A stretch of DNA of 25,434 nucleotides from a virus. Location: IMG/VR virus record IMGVR_UViG_3300032084_001527, positions 1 to 25,434 of that record. One strand, given 5' to 3'. The notes beneath the pieces were generated by a model, which was given only the letters and a program-made list of their open reading frames with translations, searched no databases and was not told the DNA's origin. This document shows, in pieces, positions 1-6,639 of this stretch; within the stretch, counting starts at the first letter, position 1, and each line of letters starts with the position of its first letter. A program made the position numbers and the translations under genes.

Positions 1-398
1 ACCACGTCCACCGGCTCTCTGGCCAATGGGTGATCACCAGTTGATCTGGCATCGACGTAGGCCACGCACATCGCGTGCAGAGCCTCCTTTTCCCAGGCTT
101 CATCCACCCGCCCTGAAACCGCCGCGAAGGCTTCTATCTCCGCGAACCCGGTCGGCGCTTCGCTCATCCCCGTCGAGCGGGTTGGCCCCAGCGCAAACAT
201 CGCTTCGAGCAGGTATTCTGCGCCGTCCAGATCGGGCAGGTGCATTTCGGCTCTGGCGTCGAACTTGCGTCCCTTTTTCGCAGCCAGGTCAGCCCGCTTT
301 TGCAAGACCTCCAGCCGGGTCAGCTCCATGCCCTTGGGTTTCGCATGGAGCCACCCGTATTGCCGGGCCGCGAGGATCGCGGTGTCTACCCGTTTCCC
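1..398 (-). CDS. Tail assembly protein gpGT, frameshift extension (partial)
   Basis: This is the gpT-like extension reached by -1 ribosomal frameshifting from the tail chaperone gene upstream. After the slip at the GGGAAAC site (398-392), the -1 frame reads GKRVDTAILAARQYGWL and stays open for about 130 codons to the window edge, so the 3' end is missing. It has no start codon of its own at the junction, as expected for an extension made only by frameshifting. In lambda-like siphoviruses gpG and gpGT bind the tape measure protein and help assemble tail-tube subunits around it; the fused form recruits the tube protein. The tape measure gene would be expected just beyond base 1. Confidence comes from the in-frame slippery heptamer, the long open -1 frame and the gene position after the tail tube. 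Confidence 0.8.
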
Positions 399-883
399 AG
401 GGCGTCCGCCTGTTCGCTCGCGAATTCGGCAATCTGCTTGGCGAAGGGATTGTTGCGCATCTCGAACTGGGGCTCGCCGTCCTTGAGGACCGGATCACCC
501 GCCTCATCCCGCTTCACGCCCATTACCGGGAACGACAGGTCCAGGAACCGCTTGATGTCTTCGGGCTCGGCGGTCAGGGGCCTGTCGCCATGTTCGATAT
601 TCTCGAACCCCAAGATGAACGAAGCCGCGGTGTCGCACAGCTCGTTGTGGATATCCTCCATCACCCGGGCCTCATCGTCTCCCTTCTTGCCCTTAGAGGC
701 AGCCATACGGGCTTTCTGGCGGGCGCGCTGCGCCTCCTGGGCGGATCGGGACGCCACGCCCCGGACGATGACGATGCAGGGTTTCTTTCCGTCAAAGATC
801 GGCTCGCCAGTCTGGGGATCCTTGAGATGAAGCGGACTGCCAACTTCTGCCTTGGCGCGCATGTCGAATTTTGTGAAGTCCAT
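386..883 (-). CDS. Tail assembly chaperone (gpG-like)
   Basis: A protein of 165 aa. The start at 883 (MDFTKFDMRA) has a good Shine-Dalgarno AAAGGA eight bases upstream; a longer in-frame reading starting at 997 overlaps the tail tube gene and has no such site. The protein is charged and helical (many Lys, Glu and Ala at residues 60-100), with no membrane segment. Its assignment rests on three things: it follows the tail tube gene, it ends with a slippery heptamer G GGA AAC two codons before its TAG stop, and the -1 frame continues as gpT. In the lambda family this protein, made in excess over gpGT, coats the tape measure protein during tail assembly and is absent from the finished virion. Confidence 0.8.
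   Translation of the reverse strand: MDFTKFDMRAKAEVGSPLHLKDPQTGEPIFDGKKPCIVIVRGVASRSAQEAQRARQKARMAASKGKKGDDEARVMEDIHNELCDTAASFILGFENIEHGDRPLTAEPEDIKRFLDLSFPVMGVKRDEAGDPVLKDGEPQFEMRNNPFAKQIAEFASEQADALGNG
392..398 (-). promoter_or_regulatory. Programmed -1 frameshift slippery site GGGAAAC
   Basis: In the chaperone frame the codons read CTG GGA AAC GGG TAG. The heptamer G GGA AAC therefore fits X XXY YYZ in the zero frame, two codons before the stop. A -1 slip gives GGG AAA CGG GTA GAC and enters the open gpT frame. Lambda uses the near-identical GGGAAAG at the equivalent place. Frameshift efficiency cannot be read from sequence. Confidence 0.85.
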
Positions 884-924
884 TTTTTCGGTCCTTTGGC
901 TCTTGGTTCGGGGGGTTCGGAAGT

Positions 925-957
925 GGGCGCGCGGTACCGAACCAAAACCGCGCGCCC
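925..957 (-). other. Strong stem-loop between tail tube and chaperone genes
   Basis: A perfect 10-bp inverted repeat, GGGCGCGCGG (925-934) and CCGCGCGCCC (948-957), with a 13-base loop. It lies in the leader of the tail chaperone gene, downstream of the tail tube stop. No T tract follows on the minus strand, so it is not a classical intrinsic terminator. mRNA stabilisation, partial termination or differential expression are possible roles. A competing pairing of GGTTCGG (905-911) with CCGAACC (937-943) also exists. Confidence 0.6.
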
Positions 958-963
958 GTCCTT

Positions 964-987
964 GCCTTGGGGGAAGCCCCCCCAGGC
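964..987 (-). other. Second stem-loop after tail tube gene
   Basis: GCCT (964-967) pairs with AGGC (84 to 87 of the 900s block, 984-987) and, after one mismatch, GGGGG (969-973) pairs with CCCCC (978-982) around a 4-base loop. It begins just after the tail tube stop codon (994) and sits in tandem with the 925-957 hairpin. No T run follows on the minus strand. Confidence 0.5.
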
Positions 988-993
988 AGAGGA

Positions 994-1437
994 TCACTGG
1001 TAGACGAAGGCGCTGTTGATCCGAATCGAGAAGGTCGCGCCCTTGTCGGTCGTGCCGTTGCGCTCGGTCTCCTGAAAGTTGGCGATCAGGCCCTGGAAGT
1101 TGACCTTTTCGCCGCCGGCATCCTCGACCTCGAACCAGACGGTGGTGTTCGCGTTCGCGAGATCGCGGATCGCGGTGTAGGTCGCGTCCGATGCGTCGTA
1201 GACCACCGCCACCTGAACCTCGCCGCCGTCCCTCTCGCCGGAAATGCGCTGAATGCGGCCTTCCTTGAGGATCGAGATCGAAATGGCGTTCGAGGTGTCG
1301 CCGAGCGCGCCGATGGTCTTGATGTTGCCCATCTCGAGGTAGGATTTGGCGTTGTAGTCCGACGCGGTGGCATCGGGGTCGCGGGCGGCCGTCACATAGG
1401 AGAGCATGCCACCGATCCAGCTGGTATAATCAGCCAT
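994..1437 (-). CDS. Major tail tube protein
   Basis: A protein of 147 aa beginning MADYTSWIGG. The start at 1437 is preceded by the Shine-Dalgarno GAAAGGG about seven bases upstream. It is small, beta-rich and acidic, with no signal peptide. The central and C-terminal parts (VQVAVVYDASDATYTAIRDL, then a GATFSIRINSAFVYQ end) resemble lambda gpV-like tail tube proteins that polymerise as hexameric rings around the tape measure. Position supports this: tail terminator upstream (with an inserted three-gene cassette) and the gpG/gpGT pair immediately downstream. It is flanked by hairpins on both sides, which fits a highly expressed structural gene. Confidence 0.75.
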   Translation of the reverse strand: MADYTSWIGGMLSYVTAARDPDATASDYNAKSYLEMGNIKTIGALGDTSNAISISILKEGRIQRISGERDGGEVQVAVVYDASDATYTAIRDLANANTTVWFEVEDAGGEKVNFQGLIANFQETERNGTTDKGATFSIRINSAFVYQ

Positions 1438-1464
1438 GAGTTTGCCCTTTCATTGGCATTGGGA

Positions 1465-1496
1465 GACCGGCCCGCCGAGGGCAGGATCATCCGGTC
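1465..1496 (-). repeat. Inverted repeat in tail tube leader
   Basis: GACCGG (1465-1470) and CCGGTC (1491-1496) form a perfect 6-bp stem, with an inner alternative GCCC/GGGC pairing in the loop. It lies within the 119-base gap between the DUF115-like gene and the tail tube gene, about 28 bases upstream of the tail tube start. It could structure the leader of the tail tube mRNA. Confidence 0.35.
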
Positions 1497-1506
1497 AGGT
1501 TGGTAG

Positions 1507-1552
1507 ATTGCCCGCTGTTCGCCCCGAAGGGCCGCCCGCGAGCGAGGGCAAT
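1507..1552 (-). other. Structured element after DUF115-like gene
   Basis: ATTGCCC (1507-1513) pairs perfectly with GGGCAAT (1546-1552). Inside it a second hairpin, GCCC-CGAA-GGGC (1521-1532), reads on the minus strand as GCCC-TTCG-GGGC, a very stable UUCG tetraloop. The element lies four bases after the stop of the DUF115-like gene (1557). No T tract follows, so an RNA processing or stabilising structure is more likely than a simple terminator. Confidence 0.45.
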
Positions 1553-1556
1553 TCGA

Positions 1557-2108
1557 TCAGGGCGCGCCGAAGAAGCCCCTGGTGAAACCGCTCATGGAGC
1601 GTATCCGGCTTCTGAATTCTGCCGGGATTCTCGGAAGCCGTTTCGCGTAGCGGTCAGCAGACTTCCACGGCATCACGTCGAAGAAGTGCGGGATCGGCGA
1701 CAGCGGGATGCCGCAGAGGACAGCGCGGTCATGTCCGAGATCCACCAGCGCGACCTTTGCGGCGTAGATGCCAGAGGTCATCGAGGCATCCTTGGACGCC
1801 TCATCGGTGCCGGGGAACAGCCAATCGGAAGTCGTTATATCAAGCCCGTCCTGGCTCCGCATCTTGGCGACGTCCTTGGGCGACGAAGCGATCAGCTTCG
1901 CCGCCGGAGAGAAGCCAGCCTGTTCCCGCGCTGCCAGCCAGCCCTTCGACAGCCAGTAGTAGGGGTGCAGCGTCACCCAGGCATCGAGATGGCGCGGCCA
2001 GATGGCTCCAGCGTCGTTGCAGGCGACCACAGCATCAATGGGCCCCGAATAGGCATCAAGGTCCTCTTGCAGGCATGCCGCGCCGCCCAGCACCAGCGCG
2101 GTGGTCAT
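1557..2108 (-). CDS. DUF115 / MptE-like domain protein
   Basis: A protein of 183 aa, starting MTTALVLGGAACLQ and overlapping the FkbM gene stop by ATGA. The N-terminal segment reads like a nucleotide-binding beta strand (TTALVLGGA), followed by DAVVACNDAGAIW and LDAWVTLHP. These phrases resemble DUF115 / 6-hydroxymethylpterin pyrophosphokinase MptE-like proteins, which often occur beside glycosyltransferases and flagellin-glycosylation genes. No membrane segment or signal peptide is seen. It is the third gene of a tightly overlapping cassette with a glycosyltransferase and an FkbM methyltransferase, so a part in glycan synthesis or virion decoration is inferred, not shown. The family call is from remembered motifs and is moderate. 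Confidence 0.5.
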   Translation of the reverse strand: MTTALVLGGAACLQEDLDAYSGPIDAVVACNDAGAIWPRHLDAWVTLHPYYWLSKGWLAAREQAGFSPAAKLIASSPKDVAKMRSQDGLDITTSDWLFPGTDEASKDASMTSGIYAAKVALVDLGHDRAVLCGIPLSPIPHFFDVMPWKSADRYAKRLPRIPAEFRSRIRSMSGFTRGFFGAP

Positions 2109-2716
2109 TCAGGCACCATGATCACGTCGCGGCGCGGGCGGTGCGCGACGCGATAGCCGAACGTCTCGACAATCCAGTCGACAGCTTCGCCCTTTCGCAC
2201 GCCATACTTCTCGGACAAGCCCTTGTCCTCGATCATGATGACCGGTCGATAGTCGCGGATCGTCGCCGCGGCCCCGCGCAGCGCAGGCAACTCGAAGCCT
2301 TCCACATCCAGCGCGAGGAGGTCGCAGGCAGGCAGGCGAAGGCTGTCAAGCGTGATGACTGGCACGTCCTCGCCCTGCGTCAGATAGTGGGCCCCGATGT
2401 TCGCGGGCTTCCGGGCCATGCCTGATCGCCCCTTCTTCTCACCCAGCGCCGCACCGCGATACCGCACGTTGCCCGGCACGTTCTGCTTGAGGCAGTGCAG
2501 GTTCACGGGGTCGGGTTCGAAGGTCCAGACGGTCCGGAACAATCCCGCAAGGTGGCGAGGCCAGACGCCGCAATTGCCGCCGGCCTGCACGGCCAGCGCA
2601 CGGCCAGCGCACAGAGAGACGGCGATATCAAGGTCACTCAGCGAGCTGAACACGACCGGATGGCACTCCCGATCAGATGCGGGCCATACGAGGCCCTGGC
2701 GGGTGGTCAGGTTCAT
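2105..2716 (-). CDS. FkbM-family methyltransferase
   Basis: A SAM-dependent methyltransferase of 203 aa. The start at 2716 (MNLTTRQGLV) overlaps the glycosyltransferase stop by ATGA; a longer reading to 2932 would lie inside that gene and is rejected. Visible family features are a glycine-containing motif I (AVQAGGNCGVWP, about residues 42-53), the FkbM signature FEPDP (66-70) followed by VNLHCLKQNV, and LDVEGFELPALRG (about 136-148). FkbM enzymes usually O-methylate sugars or other small hydroxylated groups. With the adjacent glycosyltransferase and DUF115-like protein it may methylate a sugar added to a virion or host glycan. The target is unknown. Confidence 0.85.
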   Translation of the reverse strand: MNLTTRQGLVWPASDRECHPVVFSSLSDLDIAVSLCAGRALAVQAGGNCGVWPRHLAGLFRTVWTFEPDPVNLHCLKQNVPGNVRYRGAALGEKKGRSGMARKPANIGAHYLTQGEDVPVITLDSLRLPACDLLALDVEGFELPALRGAAATIRDYRPVIMIEDKGLSEKYGVRKGEAVDWIVETFGYRVAHRPRRDVIMVPE

Positions 2717-3348
2717 GCGGCTCTCTCCCATGCATCCCGCGCCCAGCCGGGGCAGTCGGGCATCTTCCGGCGCCCGTGGAAGGACACCACCGACGCGCCC
2801 GGCGGCGGACCGGCCCGCGCATCCTTTTTCCAGCTGACCACCAGCCCAGGCGCGAACGGGCGAATTGGGACCGCGTTCGCGTGCATCACGTCCTCGATAA
2901 ACGCCTGATCCCCGATCCGGCCATCGGGCCACGCGTCGTAGCGCCGGGCGTATCCAGCGGCATCCTGGACGAAGCGCCGGTAAATCTCCGAGCGGTCACC
3001 ACCCCAGAACATGCACCCGCTGTTGAAACCCGGCCCGAGGAAGTCCTGCGTCATCCAGAATCCGCCGGCCGATACCAGAGGGTCCAGCGGGCCGACGATC
3101 AGGCTATCGAGATCAAGGTAGAGCACCCGGTCTTGGAACAACTCGCGCCGGAATAGCTCGATCTTGCTCCACCAGCGCGGCCAGGAATGCCGCAGGCCGA
3201 TGCGATCACAGGGCACATGCACGTCCGACAGGCAGATGAAGTGGTGCGGGATCGTGAGGTTGTCCTTGACCTGCCGTTGCAGCCGAGTGACCCATTCAGG
3301 CCGATAGATGCCGCCTGATCGCAGGACACAGGCCACCGTCAAATTCAC
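2713..3348 (-). CDS. GT-A fold glycosyltransferase (GT8-like)
   Basis: A protein of 211 aa. The GTG start at 3348 overlaps the preceding stop as GTGA and has an excellent GGAGG seven bases upstream, which decides it against the longer reading at 3363. The N-terminus (NLTVACVLRSGG) is a first beta strand, WWSKIELFR (about 59-67) is followed by VLYLDLDSLIVG with the metal-binding DxD motif (D79, D81), and the C-terminus has SFHGRRKMPD, a phrase common at the end of such enzymes. It should transfer a sugar from a nucleotide sugar to an unknown acceptor. It sits between the tail terminator and tail tube genes, an unusual place, suggesting glycosylation of a tail component or host surface glycan. 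Confidence 0.8.
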   Translation of the reverse strand: MNLTVACVLRSGGIYRPEWVTRLQRQVKDNLTIPHHFICLSDVHVPCDRIGLRHSWPRWWSKIELFRRELFQDRVLYLDLDSLIVGPLDPLVSAGGFWMTQDFLGPGFNSGCMFWGGDRSEIYRRFVQDAAGYARRYDAWPDGRIGDQAFIEDVMHANAVPIRPFAPGLVVSWKKDARAGPPPGASVVSFHGRRKMPDCPGWARDAWERAA

Positions 3349-3791
3349 CGTCTGCCCTCCCACACGATCCGCACGCCCTCGCGCCAGTCGTCTCCGTCTG
3401 GAAAACCCGGCACCGCGTGGACATTGCCAGTAATCTCGACCGTTCCGCCGCCGAATACCGGCAGCCGCAGCCCTTTCGGGAACACCGCGCGCACCCGGTC
3501 GATCAGCTGGCGCCCGGCCACCGCCCAGGAATCGACCTGCGAAACCGCGATGACCTGCAGGTAACCCTCGGCCGTGCCTCGCGTGCCGCCGCCCTTCATC
3601 GTCGGGTCGTCGCGCATGGCCTCGATGACCTCGACGTCGAGATACGGCTTCGATCCTGCCGGGATCGTCTCATAGGGCGTGCCGTTCGCATCGCGCGGGC
3701 GCCGGTTCTCCCAGACGATGAGCGGGCGCGGGTCGAGGGTGGCAAGGCGCTGCCCGAGGGCGTTGCTGATGCCGAGGGTGGAGAGGGTCAT
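3345..3791 (-). CDS. Tail terminator-like protein (DUF4128-like)
   Basis: A protein of 148 aa starting MTLSTLGISNALGQRLATLD, with the start at 3791 overlapping the HK97-gp10-like stop by ATGA. The pattern of an N-terminal helix, the strand PLIVWENRRP, YLDVEVIEA, a YLQVIAVSQVDSWAVAGRQLIDRV core and a final VRIVWEGRR strand matches the small alpha/beta tail-terminator fold (lambda gpU-like; DUF4128 proteins). Such proteins cap the tail tube and form the interface to the head. Position after the gp10-like gene agrees. The Pfam name is from recall, and the structural role is inferred mostly from order. Confidence 0.6.
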   Translation of the reverse strand: MTLSTLGISNALGQRLATLDPRPLIVWENRRPRDANGTPYETIPAGSKPYLDVEVIEAMRDDPTMKGGGTRGTAEGYLQVIAVSQVDSWAVAGRQLIDRVRAVFPKGLRLPVFGGGTVEITGNVHAVPGFPDGDDWREGVRIVWEGRR

Positions 3792-4237
3792 TTCACCTCC
3801 GCTGCGCGCTTCTTCACGAACTCGCTGAACCTTTGCGCGTTCTTCCCGACGTAGTGGCGCCCGGGTTGCTTGTATTCCCGCCCGAGTGAGTCCGTTCCGT
3901 TGAAGCCAGCCTCGATCCGAAGGGCGTATTCCATCGTCCACTCGAATTCCAGGCGGTCACCCAGATCGTAGTCCGCGATGGCCGTCACATAAGATGTCGA
4001 TCCGGCCTCACTTGATGCAGACCCGATTCCAGATTTCAGGCTCTTGATCAGATCGCCTTCGACGACAGGGACCCGGCCTTCCATCCAAGGCCCTTGGAAG
4101 TGCTTTGCAGTAACGCCAACCTGAGGGGTCTGCGCGGCCTCCATCACGTCCTGGATCGCCTCGGTCGCAATGTATCGCATGTTCCGCTTCTGGCGGTCCG
4201 TGATGTTGCGCAGCTGCGCCGTGAAGGGTTTCGCCAT
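3788..4237 (-). CDS. HK97 gp10-like neck/tail completion protein
   Basis: A protein of 149 aa. The start at 4237 (MAKPFTAQLRNITDRQKR) overlaps the MuF stop as TGATG; a longer reading to 4285 lies within MuF and is rejected. The basic N-terminal helix, central GDRLEFEWTMEYALRIEAGF and the C-terminal GRHYVGKNAQRFSEFVKKRAAEVK follow the layout of the HK97 gp10-like family, which takes part in joining head and tail. It is expressed in the same polycistron as the tail terminator. Confidence 0.65.
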   Translation of the reverse strand: MAKPFTAQLRNITDRQKRNMRYIATEAIQDVMEAAQTPQVGVTAKHFQGPWMEGRVPVVEGDLIKSLKSGIGSASSEAGSTSYVTAIADYDLGDRLEFEWTMEYALRIEAGFNGTDSLGREYKQPGRHYVGKNAQRFSEFVKKRAAEVK

Positions 4238-5244
4238 CAGTCCACCTTCGGAACCTTGATCCGGTAGATGCCGACGCACCGGCACCCGATGTTGTGCACA
4301 GGCCCACCCGCCCGGTCGCCCGGATACTTCATCCGCGTGCCGTCGGGGAAGACGAAGTCCTGCCCCTGCTCAATGATGGTTCCGTCCATCTCGACGTGAT
4401 CGTCGCGCGGATTCTGTGACAGGTTGTGCTGCCAGCGGATCGTGGCCGTGGCGCCAAAGCGAGCTTTGATCTGCTCGATGCCCTCGTTCTGCCCGGCCAA
4501 CGCCGCCTGATGCGCCTCGTTCTTTGCGATCCTCCTGGCGCGCGCGCCTATCGCCTTCGCCTTATTCGCCTCGATGATCCCGTCAATCTCGCGCCGAGTG
4601 AGCGGCCTGCCCTCTTTCAGCGCCTTGGCGATGGTACGGTCGCCATTCTTGTCTCGCGAGGTGTAGCGGCGGAGATATTCCTTGGTGTCTCCATTCAAAA
4701 GGTAGGACCGCTGGCGCATGATCGCGTCAGTCTGTTGAGCGTCTAGCCCAATCACTCCCCCGACCCTCTTCCGCCCAACGCGCCGTCCCGACAATTCCCG
4801 CGCCATGCTCTTATGCGACCGCCCATCGCGCAGTCCCGCCTCTACCACAGACTGCACCTTGCGAACGCCGTCCTCGATGTCACCGACCCCCTGGATCAGA
4901 TCAGCTGTCATCCGCGACACCCATGCCGCCGCTCGGGGGTTGCCGGGATCGAACGCCCAGAGCGCACTGACCCCTGCGGGGGCGGCCTGTGCCGCTGCCT
5001 GACCGCCGACGACATAGGCCCCACGGATCGCCTCACGAAGGGGAGCGAGAAGCGCATCGTCAAGGCGAAGGATCTCGGCCGCCCGGCGCAGGTCTTGACG
5101 CTCAAGCGCCCGGATCAGTGCCGCTTCATCGACCAGCCCTGCCGCCTGCTGGATCGCCAGCGTGAAGGCATCGCGGACCGGCTTCACCTGCTGGCGGATC
5201 AGCGCGTTCAGACGGCGCGACTGACCGCTTGGGGTTCGGGCCAT
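4237..5244 (-). CDS. Phage Mu F-like head morphogenesis protein
   Basis: A protein of 335 aa with a GAGG ribosome site before its ATG. The N-terminal two-thirds is helical (RQQVKPVRDAFTLAIQQAAG onward). The C-terminal domain carries the Phage_Mu_F signature: RARRIAKNEAHQAALAGQNE, RWQHNLSQNPRDDHVEMDGT, FVFPDGTRMKYPGD, then HNIGCRC near residue 320. MuF proteins are minor capsid components that act with the portal. Here the gene is well downstream of the portal, after the connector genes, where a position beside the portal is more usual. It has no extra toxin domain after the HNIGCRC segment. Confidence 0.85.
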   Translation of the reverse strand: MARTPSGQSRRLNALIRQQVKPVRDAFTLAIQQAAGLVDEAALIRALERQDLRRAAEILRLDDALLAPLREAIRGAYVVGGQAAAQAAPAGVSALWAFDPGNPRAAAWVSRMTADLIQGVGDIEDGVRKVQSVVEAGLRDGRSHKSMARELSGRRVGRKRVGGVIGLDAQQTDAIMRQRSYLLNGDTKEYLRRYTSRDKNGDRTIAKALKEGRPLTRREIDGIIEANKAKAIGARARRIAKNEAHQAALAGQNEGIEQIKARFGATATIRWQHNLSQNPRDDHVEMDGTIIEQGQDFVFPDGTRMKYPGDRAGGPVHNIGCRCVGIYRIKVPKVD

Positions 5245-5271
5245 TGTTCAGCCTCGCGATTTCGGAAGGTA

Positions 5272-5475
5272 TCAGTCGTCGCGCGTTTGCGCGCCCAAAA
5301 AGCCCAGCCCGTAGGCCAGCCCAATCGCCCTGTCAGCGGCCTCGAAGGCTTCGCCTGGCATCCATGCCACCAATGCCGCATATGGCCAGTGGCCAGCCTC
5401 GATATGCGCCCAGATCAGGCAGAGCTGTGCCGGGCTGGTTATCGCGGCGATGCGGGCGAGGTCGGCGGCGGTCAG
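5272..5475 (-). CDS. Small gene lacking ATG/GTG/TTG, probable CTG start
   Basis: An open frame of 67 codons fills the gap between the head-closure-like gene and MuF. It reads LTAADLARIAAITSPAQL, then CLIWAHIEAGHWPYAALVAW, and ends GLGFLGAQTRDD before TGA. There is no in-frame ATG, GTG or TTG near its 5' end. A CTG at 5473-5475 lies nine bases after a perfect GGAGG, so a CTG start is the best explanation. The composition (amphipathic, no rare residues, protein-like in only this frame) supports coding. Function is unknown. Position in the neck region suggests a small connector or assembly factor. A sequencing error or an unusual start upstream are the alternatives. Confidence 0.6.
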   Translation of the reverse strand: MTAADLARIAAITSPAQLCLIWAHIEAGHWPYAALVAWMPGEAFEAADRAIGLAYGLGFLGAQTRDD

Positions 5476-5479
5476 TTGC

Positions 5480-5935
5480 TCAGTCCTCCAGCGTGATCAG
5501 GTACGAGATTGGTTCGCCCGCATAATCTTTGCGCTCGACAGTCTTGATCGTGGCGAATTCCGTTGCCGCGTCAACCTCCGAAGACGGCACGAAGACAGCG
5601 ATCAGGTCACCCTTGCGCGGCGCAGTCTCTGTGGCGGGGATTGTCAGCTGCGTGATGATACGCCCGGTCAGCCGCTTGTTCTCGTCCCGCTCCTTAACCT
5701 CGCTTCGATACAGCAGGACATCGAAGTCGACCGGATCGGGAGTGGCAACGTCATCGGCAGCATCCCCCGATCCAGCAACCTCCCAGGGATTTTCAGGCCC
5801 CGGATTTCCGCCGCTGTCAGACAGCGCATCGCCCGGTCGGCGCAGGGTTGAATAGACCACAGCCCCGGTTCCGACCTGCTCGTGCACCTCGACAAACGCA
5901 GCACGGACCTCTGCGGCGATGGATGAGCCGGTCAT
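5480..5935 (-). CDS. Head-tail joining / head closure-like protein
   Basis: A protein of 151 aa starting MTGSSIAAEVRAAFVEVHEQ and overlapping the previous stop by ATGA. After an N-terminal helix come strands around VVYSTLRRPGDA, a Gly/Pro/Asp-rich loop (about residues 40-65), then DFDVLLYRSEVKERDENKRL and GDLIAVFVPSSEVD. This helix-plus-beta-barrel layout and the position after the DnaT-like connector suggest a head-closure (stopper) protein. No named family is recognised with confidence, so the call rests on order and shape. Confidence 0.45.
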   Translation of the reverse strand: MTGSSIAAEVRAAFVEVHEQVGTGAVVYSTLRRPGDALSDSGGNPGPENPWEVAGSGDAADDVATPDPVDFDVLLYRSEVKERDENKRLTGRIITQLTIPATETAPRKGDLIAVFVPSSEVDAATEFATIKTVERKDYAGEPISYLITLED

Positions 5936-6321
5936 ACGACGTAGGCCCCTGCCACGGTGATCAGGTAGGGACGCAACATCGCCTCGATCTTCGTGCTGAC
6001 CAGTGTAGCGGCGTCGGACCCACTGGCGTCACCGCGCACCGTCCACTTGATGTCCCCGACCTGCGTCAGCACCTTCTGCTGATCCGGGGTATAGACCTTC
6101 GTCCAGAAGCCCGGCGTGGCCAGTTCCAGCTTCGCGGCCTCGTAGGTCGCGGCGTCGACAATGGCATCATCCACGGTCAGGGCAGAACCGAAGCGGTTGA
6201 CGTAATGGTAGGCGATGTAATCCTGCGCACGCACGAGTGCCGCCGCGCTTGCCGCATCATCGACCACAGTGTCGCCACGGGCCGCGGCGTAGGTGATCCA
6301 TCCGGCGACTGTCGCGGTCAT
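5932..6321 (-). CDS. DnaT-like connector (head-tail adaptor) protein
   Basis: A protein of 129 aa; its start overlaps the upstream stop as TGATG. The sequence has the pattern of the phage family often labelled 'putative DnaT-like ssDNA-binding protein': a WITYAAARGDT segment, AALVRAQDYIAYHYVNRF, then TYEAAKLELATPGFWTKVY and a conserved C-terminal part with IEAMLRPYL. Despite the label these proteins sit between capsid and tail genes and most likely are the first head-tail adaptor on the portal. The ssDNA-binding label should not be taken as function. Confidence 0.65.
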   Translation of the reverse strand: MTATVAGWITYAAARGDTVVDDAASAAALVRAQDYIAYHYVNRFGSALTVDDAIVDAATYEAAKLELATPGFWTKVYTPDQQKVLTQVGDIKWTVRGDASGSDAATLVSTKIEAMLRPYLITVAGAYVV

Positions 6322-6617
6322 CAGTAAACAGCCTCGGCTTCTGCAATGCGATCCCGCAGCGTGTCAGCGCCGATGCGGGGGCCGTATTCAACCCCAAGCG
6401 CATCTGCGCGGGCCTTGAGTGCGTCGAGATCGTCGTTGACCGGCACCTCTGCTGCACCGGTTTCGACCAGTCGGCCCTCAACCAGATGATCCTTCACCGA
6501 AGGCAGCGCCTTGAGGCCGCACAGGGTGTCGTTGTCGACGTCGAGCGACCCGCCCGCCGGCACGATCATGCCCGGTTGCAGACCGATATCGCTCCGGGTC
6601 GTGTTGGTGATCTTCAT
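6321..6617 (-). CDS. HeH/LEM-like domain structural protein
   Basis: A protein of 98 aa with GAGG before the ATG at 6617. The N-terminal half (MKITNTTRSDIGLQPGMIVP) is a small beta unit seen in other phage head proteins. The C-terminal half, LDALKARADALGVEYGPRIG followed by DTLRDRIAEAE, has the spacing of a HeH/LEM-type helix-extended loop-helix motif. It directly follows the major capsid gene, so a minor capsid or head-completion role is likely. The exact role is not known. Confidence 0.6.
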   Translation of the reverse strand: MKITNTTRSDIGLQPGMIVPAGGSLDVDNDTLCGLKALPSVKDHLVEGRLVETGAAEVPVNDDLDALKARADALGVEYGPRIGADTLRDRIAEAEAVY

Positions 6618-6639
6618 GGGTTCGTCCTCGGTTGATGTG

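Noticed and set aside
4237-5244. Polymorphic toxin fused to MuF
   Set aside because: The protein ends about ten residues after the HNIGCRC signature, leaving no room for a toxin domain.
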